Below are positions 1-5,448 of a DNA stretch of 8,194 nt, in pieces. This stretch comes from JAAKFL01 sp964629645 (lineage in GTDB: Bacteria > Chlamydiota > Chlamydiia > Chlamydiales > SLFE01). The stretch covers positions 1-8,194 of the forward strand of contig CAZVSU010000090.1 of the NCBI GenBank assembly GCA_964629645.1, given 5' to 3'. The position numbers and the translations under genes are program-made. The stretch's first letter is position 1. Each line of letters begins with the position of its first letter. The notes beneath the pieces were generated by a model, which was given only the letters and a program-made list of their open reading frames with translations, was not told the DNA's origin and did no database searches.

Positions 1-555
1 ATCGCGGTCACCGTGTTGACAAGAAGCGCCCATATCGGCATCGAAATTGTGATGGGAAATGTCGATGCGCTTCACTTTGATGATTTAAAAATGGTCGGGC
101 TTATCCTGATCGTCACTCTTATCGGCATCACCGTTTTTTTTAAAGAGTACCTGATCACAACTTTTGATCCCGGACTCGCGAAGGCGCTTGGTTTTTCCGC
201 CCTATTTTTTGACTACCTGCTGATGACCCAAGTTTCGATCACGGCCGTTGGCGCGTTTCGTGCGGTGGGGGTCTTGATGGTATTGGCGCTTATCACCGGC
301 CCTCCATTGACAGCGCGGCTTTTAACCGATCGCCTCAAAATAATGCTGTTGATCGCAAGCGGGATTGGTTGCGCCGCCTCTTTGATCGGCGTTGCCTTTT
401 CACGCCACCTTCTATCAGTTTACGATCTTCCCATGTCAACAGGCTCTTTGGTTGTCATTGTGATCGTTTTCATTTATTTTCTGGCTGCGGGCAGATATCT
501 CATGCGGCAACACTGCCGAAGAGGCCTCTTCGGGGCAAAGAGCGCGCTCTCTTAA
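1..555 (+). CDS. Metal ABC transporter permease (ABC-3 family, TroD/YtgD/ZnuB/MntB type), 5' end outside the window
   Basis: This is the C-terminal part of an integral inner-membrane permease that would pair with an ATPase and a periplasmic metal-binding protein to import Mn, Zn or Fe. The frame is open from base 1, so the GTG at 13 is probably internal rather than the start. About 184 residues are present against roughly 280-320 for the family, so about a third is missing. Counting from the GTG, hydrophobic segments lie at about 28-43, 58-82, 84-104, 109-128 and 143-162. The stretch FDYLLMTQVSITAVGAFRAV followed by GVLMVLALITGPPLTARLL matches the family pattern in which a conserved 'VG..LV.A.L..PP.TA.LL' helix follows the coupling region. 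A basic tail (RRGLFGAKSALS) follows the last helix. No DtxR-like repressor domain is fused at the C-terminus, unlike chlamydial YtgC-R, so it resembles the second permease (YtgD). The exact metal cannot be read from the sequence. Confidence 0.88.
   Translation: MAVTVLTRSAHIGIEIVMGNVDALHFDDLKMVGLILIVTLIGITVFFKEYLITTFDPGLAKALGFSALFFDYLLMTQVSITAVGAFRAVGVLMVLALITGPPLTARLLTDRLKIMLLIASGIGCAASLIGVAFSRHLLSVYDLPMSTGSLVVIVIVFIYFLAAGRYLMRQHCRRGLFGAKSALS
516..533. repeat. 18-bp perfect palindrome in the permease 3' end
   Basis: CCGAAGAGGCCTCTTCGG is its own reverse complement. It lies in the last codons of the permease gene, 20 bases before the stop codon. As RNA it could form a 7-bp stem with a GGCC loop. 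No T-run follows (the next bases are GGCAAAG), so it is not a standard intrinsic terminator. It could slow 3' exonucleases or be a protein site, but it may also be a chance product of the codons for RRGLFG. Confidence 0.5.
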
Positions 556-614
556 CGATTACAGGAGAAGAGCCCTCGCTGTGAAGTAAAAATTTCCTTG
601 TGTTGCGATGGTAT

Positions 615-643
615 TTGCTTTCTATTTGTTTTTAAGATATGAT
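615..643 (+). promoter_or_regulatory. Sigma70-type promoter of tRNA-Ser
   Basis: A -35 box TTGCTT (615-620) and a -10 box TATGAT (638-643) are separated by exactly 17 bases. Transcription would begin near 650, about five bases before the mature tRNA, which leaves a very short 5' leader for RNase P. The spacing and position relative to the tRNA make this convincing. Confidence 0.65.
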
Positions 644-654
644 AACGACCCTCC

Positions 655-741
655 GGAGGAGTGTCCGAGCGGCCGAAGGAGCACGCTTGGAAAGCGTGTG
701 TGCGTTAACGCGTACCATGGGTTCGAATCCCATCTCCTCCG
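655..741 (+). tRNA. tRNA-Ser (anticodon GGA), reads UCC/UCU
   Basis: This is a complete class II tRNA. The acceptor stem GGAGGAG (655-661) pairs perfectly with CTCCTCC (734-740), and G741 is the discriminator base expected for serine tRNAs. The anticodon stem CACGC/GCGTG (682-686 with 694-698) encloses the loop TTGGAAA with anticodon GGA at 689-691. A long variable arm forms a stem between 699-704 and 709-714 around a TTAA loop, which is the hallmark of tRNA-Ser/Leu. The T arm ATGGG-TTCGAAT-CCCAT spans 717-733. The 3' CCA is not encoded (GTTTTC follows the acceptor stem), so it must be added by CCA-transferase. It appears to be transcribed alone; no other tRNA or rRNA is adjacent. Confidence 0.97.
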
Positions 742-916
742 TTTTCAAACTTTCTCCCCTGTGACTGTCATTCGAGAGATAGTGCCAAAGGCTCTGTGTG
801 ATAGCTGACGGGGATTAAGACACTCGCAGCAGTGCCCCTTCTTGCTCTAGTCGACAGCCTCTCCTCCTTCTTTTCAGTTTGAAAAAAATCATCAGCTGCC
901 AGGCTCCCAACCGGCG
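742..916. other. Non-coding stretch downstream of the tRNA with short echoes of the tRNA 3' end
   Basis: I see no convincing gene on either strand. TCTCCTCC plus TTTTCA, present at the tRNA 3' end (733-740 and 742-747), recurs at 860-867 and 871-876. In addition, TTTTCAAACT (742-751) has its exact inverted copy AGTTTGAAAA at 876-885. There is no integrase gene and no clear intrinsic terminator for the tRNA. The repeats are short and may be chance, or a degraded attachment-site or transposon remnant. Confidence 0.3.
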
Positions 917-1210
917 ATGAGCTTTGGGCTTGGGGGCTCACTGCTCTCCTTTAGAAATGTCAGACCGGCGACCTCCAGTTACAAATTTAAAAGTAATTTT
1001 TTGAAAAATATCGAGGTTGAAATGAGCTTTTTAGTCGCTGCAGGGGCGGGATATTGTTTTGTAAGATGTATGGATCAAGGGTTTGCAGATGCAATGGGTC
1101 TTCATACGCTTAGGCATGGGACAGACCCTGTCGCATGGTTTAAAGTCCATTTCGCTGGAGCGAAGCTAAGATGCGACCGCTCCAGCTCTCCATTGTCATC
1201 AACCAGATAA
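917..1210 (+). pseudogene. Probable gene remnant encoding a HTLRHGT-motif segment
   Basis: An open frame of 97 codons starts at ATG 917. Only the middle (from a second ATG at 1022 to about 1170) looks like constrained protein: AAGAGYCFVRCMDQGFADAM is followed by GLHTLRHGTDPVAWFKVHFA. After that the frame decays into a Ser/Arg-rich tail (RCDRSSSPLSSTR) and stops, at the same place as a 9-bp stem-loop. A neighbouring frame, open to 1287, could hold a shifted continuation. There is no clear ribosome-binding site for either start. The HGT triplet in a 'L.HGT' context recalls the His-Gly-Thr motif of PARP-like ADP-ribosyltransferases, but this is motif resemblance only. The segment is far too short to be an enzyme and the other catalytic motifs are absent. 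It could be the N-terminal fragment of a longer accessory or effector-like protein. A 51-codon opposite-strand frame (1257-1102) overlaps it and is the competing reading. Confidence 0.4.
1154..1186. repeat. 9-bp inverted repeat (stem-loop) at the decay point of the remnant
   Basis: GCTGGAGCG (1154-1162) and CGCTCCAGC (1178-1186) are exact reverse complements separated by 15 bases. No T-run follows. It sits where the plausible protein sequence of the remnant ends, so it may mark a rearrangement junction or be a hairpin insertion. Confidence 0.4.
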
Positions 1211-1345
1211 ATTTTGATTCTCCCAATTTTAAGAGGGCAGGTGTTGAAGGGGGTCATAGTGCTTATGGCTGCAGGCACACTTTAAAATGAGCTCCTAATT
1301 TTGCTGCAGCGCAAAAAAGGTGCCACGGTTGCCGGAGCCCTCATA

Positions 1346-1372
1346 GCGCTTGTATAAAGCGCCTTGCTTTTT
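1346..1372 (+). terminator. Candidate intrinsic terminator before the secreted-protein gene
   Basis: GCGCTT (1346-1351) and AAGCGC (1357-1362) form a 6-bp GC-rich stem with a GTATA loop, followed by CTTGCTTTTT ending at 1372. The stem is short and the T-run is interrupted, so strength is uncertain. It would stop readthrough from the remnant or tRNA region. The T-rich tail also supplies the -35 box of the next promoter. Confidence 0.35.
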
Positions 1373-1392
1373 AAACAAAAATGATATATTCT
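1364..1392 (+). promoter_or_regulatory. Candidate promoter of the tandem-domain secreted protein
   Basis: A -35 box TTGCTT (1364-1369), the same hexamer as the tRNA promoter, is followed after 17 bases by TATTCT (1387-1392). An alternative -10, TATATT (1385-1390), sits at a less favourable 15-base spacing. The start site would be near 1400, giving a leader of about 25 bases before ATG 1425. The -10 is only a moderate match. Confidence 0.4.
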
Positions 1393-1424
1393 TAGACATT
1401 TAAAAGTAAAAATAATTGGTTCTT

Positions 1425-2057
1425 ATGCGTGTAATAAATTTATTTATTTTATTGTTTTTTGTTTCGACTGCGGCGCTATTTGCCGACAGCTGCCGAGATG
1501 AGGCACAACCTGACAAGACAAAACCTCAGTACTTTATCGATTTCGTTCATGTTGAGGAAAAAGGCGAAGGGTGGGTAGCTAGGATCTATTTGACCAATGA
1601 CTCTCAGTTTGTCACGACATGCCCCTATTTTTATGAGCAGCAATTTTGGGAGTTTATTGACAATCTTCAGCCGGGACAAGAGGTCTTTTTTCGCGCGTTT
1701 GAAGGTAGTCCCGTGTTGTTGATGCTGGATCTAGAGCACCGCTCTACATGGCTTGTGAATTTAGGTCGTGATTCAAAAAAAGTTTTCCCCAAGATTGTTG
1801 AGATTCAGGAGCTCTCGACCGGCTGGCTTTCCACAACCTACGAGGTGACCCTTAGCGACGGGACCATCTGGAAGCCTTTATCGTATAAAGGGGTTAATTT
1901 GATAGAGTTTGCTTGGAACGTTGGCGATACTGTCATCCACGGTGGAGGTGGGCTTGATCTTCTCATCAATATCGATGCTCCAACGAACCTTGAATGGGGG
2001 AGTACATCTGTTGATCCTCGGGAAGTCCCGATGTCTTCGGTGATGCGTTCAGATTAA
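1425..2057 (+). CDS. Secreted protein with two tandem copies of a ~70-residue domain, function unknown
   Basis: The protein has 210 residues from ATG 1425. A TTG three codons upstream (1416) is in frame, but the ATG directly precedes a normal signal peptide. No clear Shine-Dalgarno sequence is visible. The N-terminus MRVINLFILLFFVSTAALFA is a typical Sec signal with likely cleavage before DSCRDEAQ. Cys23 is not in a proper lipobox. The mature part contains two alignable copies, residues about 38-110 and 121-191. Each has a V-x-[VI]-[EQ]-E-x3-GW start, a Tyr about five residues on, a central Trp/Phe-Ile/Phe pair, a G-[QD]-x-V turn, an LL-[MI] strand and a closing Trp. The pattern suggests a beta-rich fold duplicated within the gene. 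It would act in the periplasm, on the surface or outside the cell. It converges on the sulfotransferase gene, overlapping it by four bases at the stop codons. I do not recognise the family. Confidence 0.8.
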   Translation: MRVINLFILLFFVSTAALFADSCRDEAQPDKTKPQYFIDFVHVEEKGEGWVARIYLTNDSQFVTTCPYFYEQQFWEFIDNLQPGQEVFFRAFEGSPVLLMLDLEHRSTWLVNLGRDSKKVFPKIVEIQELSTGWLSTTYEVTLSDGTIWKPLSYKGVNLIEFAWNVGDTVIHGGGGLDLLINIDAPTNLEWGSTSVDPREVPMSSVMRSD

Positions 2058-2956
2058 TTTCGAATTGTCGTGACACTCGACGATGAGTCGTTTCGTCGAT
2101 AGAGGAGGGAGGCGTCCGTCTTGGCCGCTTGAACGGATGCTGATGAGAAAAGACCCAGTGGCTTGTTCCATGGTCTGACGCAATCGATTCTGTAGCCAAA
2201 TGACTCCATAAGAGGGCCAAGTCTGGTTTCAATCAGCTTAAGATCATTTTTTTTGTAGCGGCTGCGGTGCTTTAAGGCATAGCCGGCCGGGGGGTATTTT
2301 ATGACAGCACGGATGATGTCATCGTCTGAAACGTGATAGCCGATAAAGAGAAGGGCCTCTTTCAAACAGTCGAAAGGGGACTCGAGCAAATCTTCATAGC
2401 GGATAGTGTGAACATTTTCTGCTTCGTCCCAAATTTTTTGGAAGCGTTCCCAAAGTTCAATGTATCGATTCAGAGTGTCTCTTGGAATCGTTTTGCAGCG
2501 TGCGTTTTGTCTTCGCTTGTTTTCGTAGACAAAGAAGGAATAAAACGAATCGATCGGATGGCGAACAATCCTAAGAGCGCGGCAGTAAGGCAGCGTTTCG
2601 AAGGGAGAGCTGCTGTAAGGGTAATGAGTTTTCACGACAGCGATACCGCCTTTAGCGGGATAGCTGCGTGTTCCTTCGTACCCATTTCTGCAGCAATAGC
2701 CGCCCCATGGAAAGACGTGAGTCATGTGAGGAGGGTCGTTGTCGCGATAGATTGAGCTTGTCGCGATGCCCGTCGCCTCTTCGATGAGGTAGCGCATCCA
2801 ATGGTTTCCGGACCTTGGATAAGTCGCGAGATAGACCCGATGCTCCCAATCGCTGTCAAGATGACCGTTGTCCTCTGGCGGGGTTTTGCCTAAGGTGAGG
2901 GCGGTGCACAAAAAAAACAAGCAGAAAAAAGGGAGCGGTCTTTTTGTTTGTGTCAT
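2054..2956 (-). CDS. PAPS-dependent sulfotransferase-domain protein with N-terminal export signal
   Basis: This 300-residue protein is predicted to transfer sulfate from PAPS to a hydroxyl or amine acceptor. Visible motifs are the 5'-phosphosulfate loop VYLATYPRSGNHWMRYL (residues 41-57), the KTHYP segment (109-113) that carries the conserved catalytic-site Lys/His in the family, the 3'-phosphate-binding segment LRIVRHPIDSFYSFF (128-142) with its Arg and Ser, and IRYEDLLESP (185-194), typical of the Sulfotransfer_1/3 fold. The end of the domain reads RLGPLMESFGY (245-255). A low-complexity Ser/Thr-rich tail follows. Residues 1-23 (MTQTKRPLPF, then FCLFFLCTALTLG) are a basic then hydrophobic stretch, read as a Sec signal peptide or signal anchor. 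This is unusual because PAPS is cytosolic. The promoter TGGACA-18-TATAAT lies just upstream; no Shine-Dalgarno is evident. The acceptor is unknown; a host target or a surface glycan are both possible. Confidence 0.9.
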   Translation of the reverse strand: MTQTKRPLPFFCLFFLCTALTLGKTPPEDNGHLDSDWEHRVYLATYPRSGNHWMRYLIEEATGIATSSIYRDNDPPHMTHVFPWGGYCCRNGYEGTRSYPAKGGIAVVKTHYPYSSSPFETLPYCRALRIVRHPIDSFYSFFVYENKRRQNARCKTIPRDTLNRYIELWERFQKIWDEAENVHTIRYEDLLESPFDCLKEALLFIGYHVSDDDIIRAVIKYPPAGYALKHRSRYKKNDLKLIETRLGPLMESFGYRIDCVRPWNKPLGLFSSASVQAAKTDASLLYRRNDSSSSVTTIRN

Positions 2957-2986
2957 GCATTCAAATTAGTTGGCGGAGATGCACGC

Positions 2987-3016
2987 ATTATAAAGAACGA
3001 ACCGGGATCTTGTCCA
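2987..3016 (-). promoter_or_regulatory. Strong sigma70-type promoter of the sulfotransferase gene
   Basis: On the minus strand, TGGACA (3016-3011, five of six matches to TTGACA) is followed by an 18-base spacer and a perfect TATAAT (2992-2987). Transcription would start near 2980, giving a leader of roughly 24 bases before the ATG at 2956. Confidence 0.65.
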
Positions 3017-3028
3017 TCGTTTCGATGG
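3014..3028. repeat. Perfect inverted repeat overlapping the sulfotransferase -35 box
   Basis: CCATCG-TTT-CGATGG is a 6+3+6 perfect inverted repeat. Its left arm covers part of the -35 hexamer (3011-3016) of the minus-strand promoter. It also lies about 37 bases upstream of the TTGACA on the plus strand. This position suits an operator that could control one or both divergent genes. No regulator gene is in the window. Confidence 0.4.
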
Positions 3029-3064
3029 AAAGGGGACAGGAATACGGGTCAACACTTCTTAACA

Positions 3065-3094
3065 TTGACAATATCTCCTGACCTCGGGAATAAG
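3065..3094 (+). promoter_or_regulatory. Possible promoter of the 770-residue gene
   Basis: There is a perfect -35 hexamer TTGACA (3065-3070). The best -10 at acceptable spacing is only AATAAG (3089-3094, 18-base spacer), four of six matches. If used, the transcript would start at about the ATG at 3102, so the message would be nearly leaderless, or translation would begin further downstream. Confidence 0.3.
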
Positions 3095-3101
3095 AACAGT
3101 T

Positions 3102-5414
3102 ATGGAAGTATCGCACACTGTGACATTTCGGGGAATATGCTGCATTTGTTTCGGAGGGAATGAATGGTATGATCAATTGGAAGAAAAAATCCGTAAAGTG
3201 TCTTCCCAGGCGATGCAAAAGGCAGCGCTTCATTCCTTAAATTATGTCGTCAGGCCCTGCAAAGAGTTTCAAAACTTTAATGATGTAGGGAGAGGCATTG
3301 GCAACAACAGCTTAGTCGATTTTGCCTCAACTTCGTGCCGCGTTGTTCTTTCTCAGACTGCGGAAAAGGCCTTTGGCCGGCCGCTTTATTCAGGAGATCG
3401 CCTTCTTTCGCGGTCTCGAACAAAAAAAAGAAGAAAAATTCGGCGTTACCGCGCCATAGTGGGATTGGACGCTGTCGAGGCTCAATTTGCAAGGCAAACG
3501 GCGCGGCTTGTTCACGAGGTGATCCCAATGGCGATTGGAGATCAGTTTTTTCGTCTTCCAAAGCTCGGTGAGCAGCAAATCTTATTTCGATATGGAGTTG
3601 TTTATCGCTATTTGAATCATAAATTGAATCAGGCGACACTCTATCGCGAACGATTTCTCGCTTCTCCTGCGCGCGATCCTCTCGAGCGACTCATTGCCGG
3701 TTTGGGAGCCAATGTCACAAACCTCATGTTCTCCCCCGCAACCGTCCGCCACTTTTTCGACCTGGAACAAACCCTTCTTAAGCTCAGTGTCAAAACGTTG
3801 TCGAAGCCGCACCACCCCGAACTAGCCTTTCATTTAGAGGCCGTTTTGGTCCACGCTTTTGCCGAATCGGTTCGACACATGGAGCAAGCCGATCAATTTG
3901 TTAAACGCTCCGGCTGCATGACTCATAAAGAGCAGCTCATTGCGCGCACCGAATGGTACAAACAAAATGGTGTTTTGCCGAAGGGGGTCCCCAATCCCGA
4001 TGAAGTGCGTTTGACATCGGAAAATGTGGAACAGGAGTTTGACAAGGCCCTTTACGAGTATCTCGATCAATTCAGTATCCTTTTGCTCGATCGCGTGATC
4101 TCAAAATCGATTAAAAGCCGATTTGCCAAGACAGTTTATGCGATTGAAGGGAAAGAGGGACTCAAAAAGCTGATCAGCCGTGCTCTTGGAGACCTCGTCG
4201 TGAAACAGATATCAGATCCTCATCTTTTTACCGTTTCCATACTTTTTGGAATGGGAATTGAAGCCGGCCATTATGAAACCGACGGATTTGGACGAGGGTC
4301 ATTGGTCAAAGTTCTTGACGTGGGCCGTCAGATGGCGAAAACCTACCGTACCGATGGGGCCTCTTCAAAAGATGTGGCCGCCGTGTTCAAAAGATCGCAA
4401 TTGAAGGTGAGGCGGGAGGGATATGAAGCCCTCATGCAAAAGAAAAACGCCAAAGACAAGCTGCGCGAAGCCATCCATGAGAGTCTTTATTCGGCGATAA
4501 AAGGAGAGGCCTATCGGCACGAAGGGGTCTTTAAAGACGTTCGCGAATCCCTGTCAAGTATTCCTCTTGTAGGAACGGCAACGACCAGTTTCCATCTTTT
4601 GGTCAACGGCCTTTTTTACTCGATGTCTTACCTGTTTCGCAGTGAAAGCGAAACGTCGACAGGGTATTGCTCATGGATATTTCGGCATTTTACGGGTCGC
4701 GCGTTCTCGAAAAGCATCGCCAACGGTCTGATTGGTCTGATCGACACTCCGGGGTGGCGTTTTACCATTCTCAACTGTTTAGAAGCTGTTCGCCGCACCA
4801 TTGTGGAGGGAGAGGTCCCTCCGCCTGCATCGGCGGCAGACATGAGAGACATCATCTCGTTTGTTTTTCGCATCGTCTCTAAAGATCTCTCGGAACAAGG
4901 ATTTCCTGTCGAGACTCTTTTCGACTATCTGGTGACCGAAGACTTTCTTTTAGGGTTGCGATCGGATGTCAAACCCTCGACACATTCTGTCCACAAGCTT
5001 GTGATGGCCTCCTCTTTGCCGTCAATCAAGGAGGCGATTCTCGTCACGCGCATCGTCAAATGGATGAGGGCGCGTTGTATCTGTTTTGAGGGGGACAACA
5101 AATTTTGGGAAGTATTTGTGAGGGGATACCTCAACAAGCTTGTGGCATCGCGCCTTTCGGTCTTTACATTCGGCCGCAACCCATCTGAGGACAAAATCGC
5201 TATACGGGAACGGTTTCTCGATTCTTTTTTAGACATGTCATTTGACGAGGTGATCGAAATCTTCGGGCATGAACCCGACGTCGGCATGATTGCTGAAATC
5301 TTCCGCTCGCGCGTTCCCACATCAGAAGAAATAGGAGACCTTGTCGAAAGAGTTCAAGTCTTTACGTCCGGGGAAGGCCGTCTTTCCCAAGGTTCGCGTC
5401 AATCCGAATTCTAA
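3102..5414 (+). CDS. Large protein of unknown function (770 residues)
   Basis: A long uninterrupted frame with coding-like codon use. I do not recognise the family. The start is the first in-frame ATG; the next in-frame Met is residue 38 (base 3213), and there is no good Shine-Dalgarno before 3102. No signal peptide is obvious, though residues 9-19 (FRGICCICFGG) are Cys-rich. Residues 104-117 (RSRTKKRRKIRRYR) are a dense basic cluster, compatible with nucleic-acid or membrane-phosphate binding, or a eukaryotic nuclear-localisation signal. Most of the rest reads as amphipathic helix, with many Leu, Phe, Lys and Arg residues. The one long hydrophobic stretch is about 487-513 (starting IPLVGTATTSFHLL), a possible membrane-inserting helix. 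The C-terminus is hydrophilic (VQVFTSGEGRLSQGSRQSEF). It is divergent from the sulfotransferase across a shared 145-base promoter region. A host-interacting or membrane-associated role is only a guess. Confidence 0.8.
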   Translation: MEVSHTVTFRGICCICFGGNEWYDQLEEKIRKVSSQAMQKAALHSLNYVVRPCKEFQNFNDVGRGIGNNSLVDFASTSCRVVLSQTAEKAFGRPLYSGDRLLSRSRTKKRRKIRRYRAIVGLDAVEAQFARQTARLVHEVIPMAIGDQFFRLPKLGEQQILFRYGVVYRYLNHKLNQATLYRERFLASPARDPLERLIAGLGANVTNLMFSPATVRHFFDLEQTLLKLSVKTLSKPHHPELAFHLEAVLVHAFAESVRHMEQADQFVKRSGCMTHKEQLIARTEWYKQNGVLPKGVPNPDEVRLTSENVEQEFDKALYEYLDQFSILLLDRVISKSIKSRFAKTVYAIEGKEGLKKLISRALGDLVVKQISDPHLFTVSILFGMGIEAGHYETDGFGRGSLVKVLDVGRQMAKTYRTDGASSKDVAAVFKRSQLKVRREGYEALMQKKNAKDKLREAIHESLYSAIKGEAYRHEGVFKDVRESLSSIPLVGTATTSFHLLVNGLFYSMSYLFRSESETSTGYCSWIFRHFTGRAFSKSIANGLIGLIDTPGWRFTILNCLEAVRRTIVEGEVPPPASAADMRDIISFVFRIVSKDLSEQGFPVETLFDYLVTEDFLLGLRSDVKPSTHSVHKLVMASSLPSIKEAILVTRIVKWMRARCICFEGDNKFWEVFVRGYLNKLVASRLSVFTFGRNPSEDKIAIRERFLDSFLDMSFDEVIEIFGHEPDVGMIAEIFRSRVPTSEEIGDLVERVQVFTSGEGRLSQGSRQSEF
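3153..3158 (+). promoter_or_regulatory. Strong Shine-Dalgarno-like site that does not fit the long gene's frame
   Basis: GGAGGG is followed by ATGs at 3160 and 3169 in a different frame from the 770-residue protein. ATG 3169 is ideally spaced (10 bases), but that frame ends after about 26 codons, at 3240. In the long gene's own frame the only start-like codon nearby is TTG 3177, 18 bases away. It may be fortuitous, or it may drive a short leader peptide. Confidence 0.25.
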
Positions 5415-5448
5415 TCTTTGTTTTCTTGTGAATTAATCTGTTATGTAA

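Noticed and set aside
608..808. 66-codon plus-strand frame across the tRNA
   Set aside because: It runs straight through the tRNA-Ser gene and has no coding character outside it.
1425..1500. Lipoprotein signal on the secreted protein because of Cys23
   Set aside because: The residues before the Cys are A-D-S and do not form a lipobox (Leu is not at -3 and Asp is at -2); ordinary Sec cleavage after LFA is more likely.
1966..2232. Minus-strand 88-codon frame across the convergent overlap
   Set aside because: It lies in another frame of the sulfotransferase tail and the secreted-protein gene; Pro/His/Arg-rich shadow translation with no motif.
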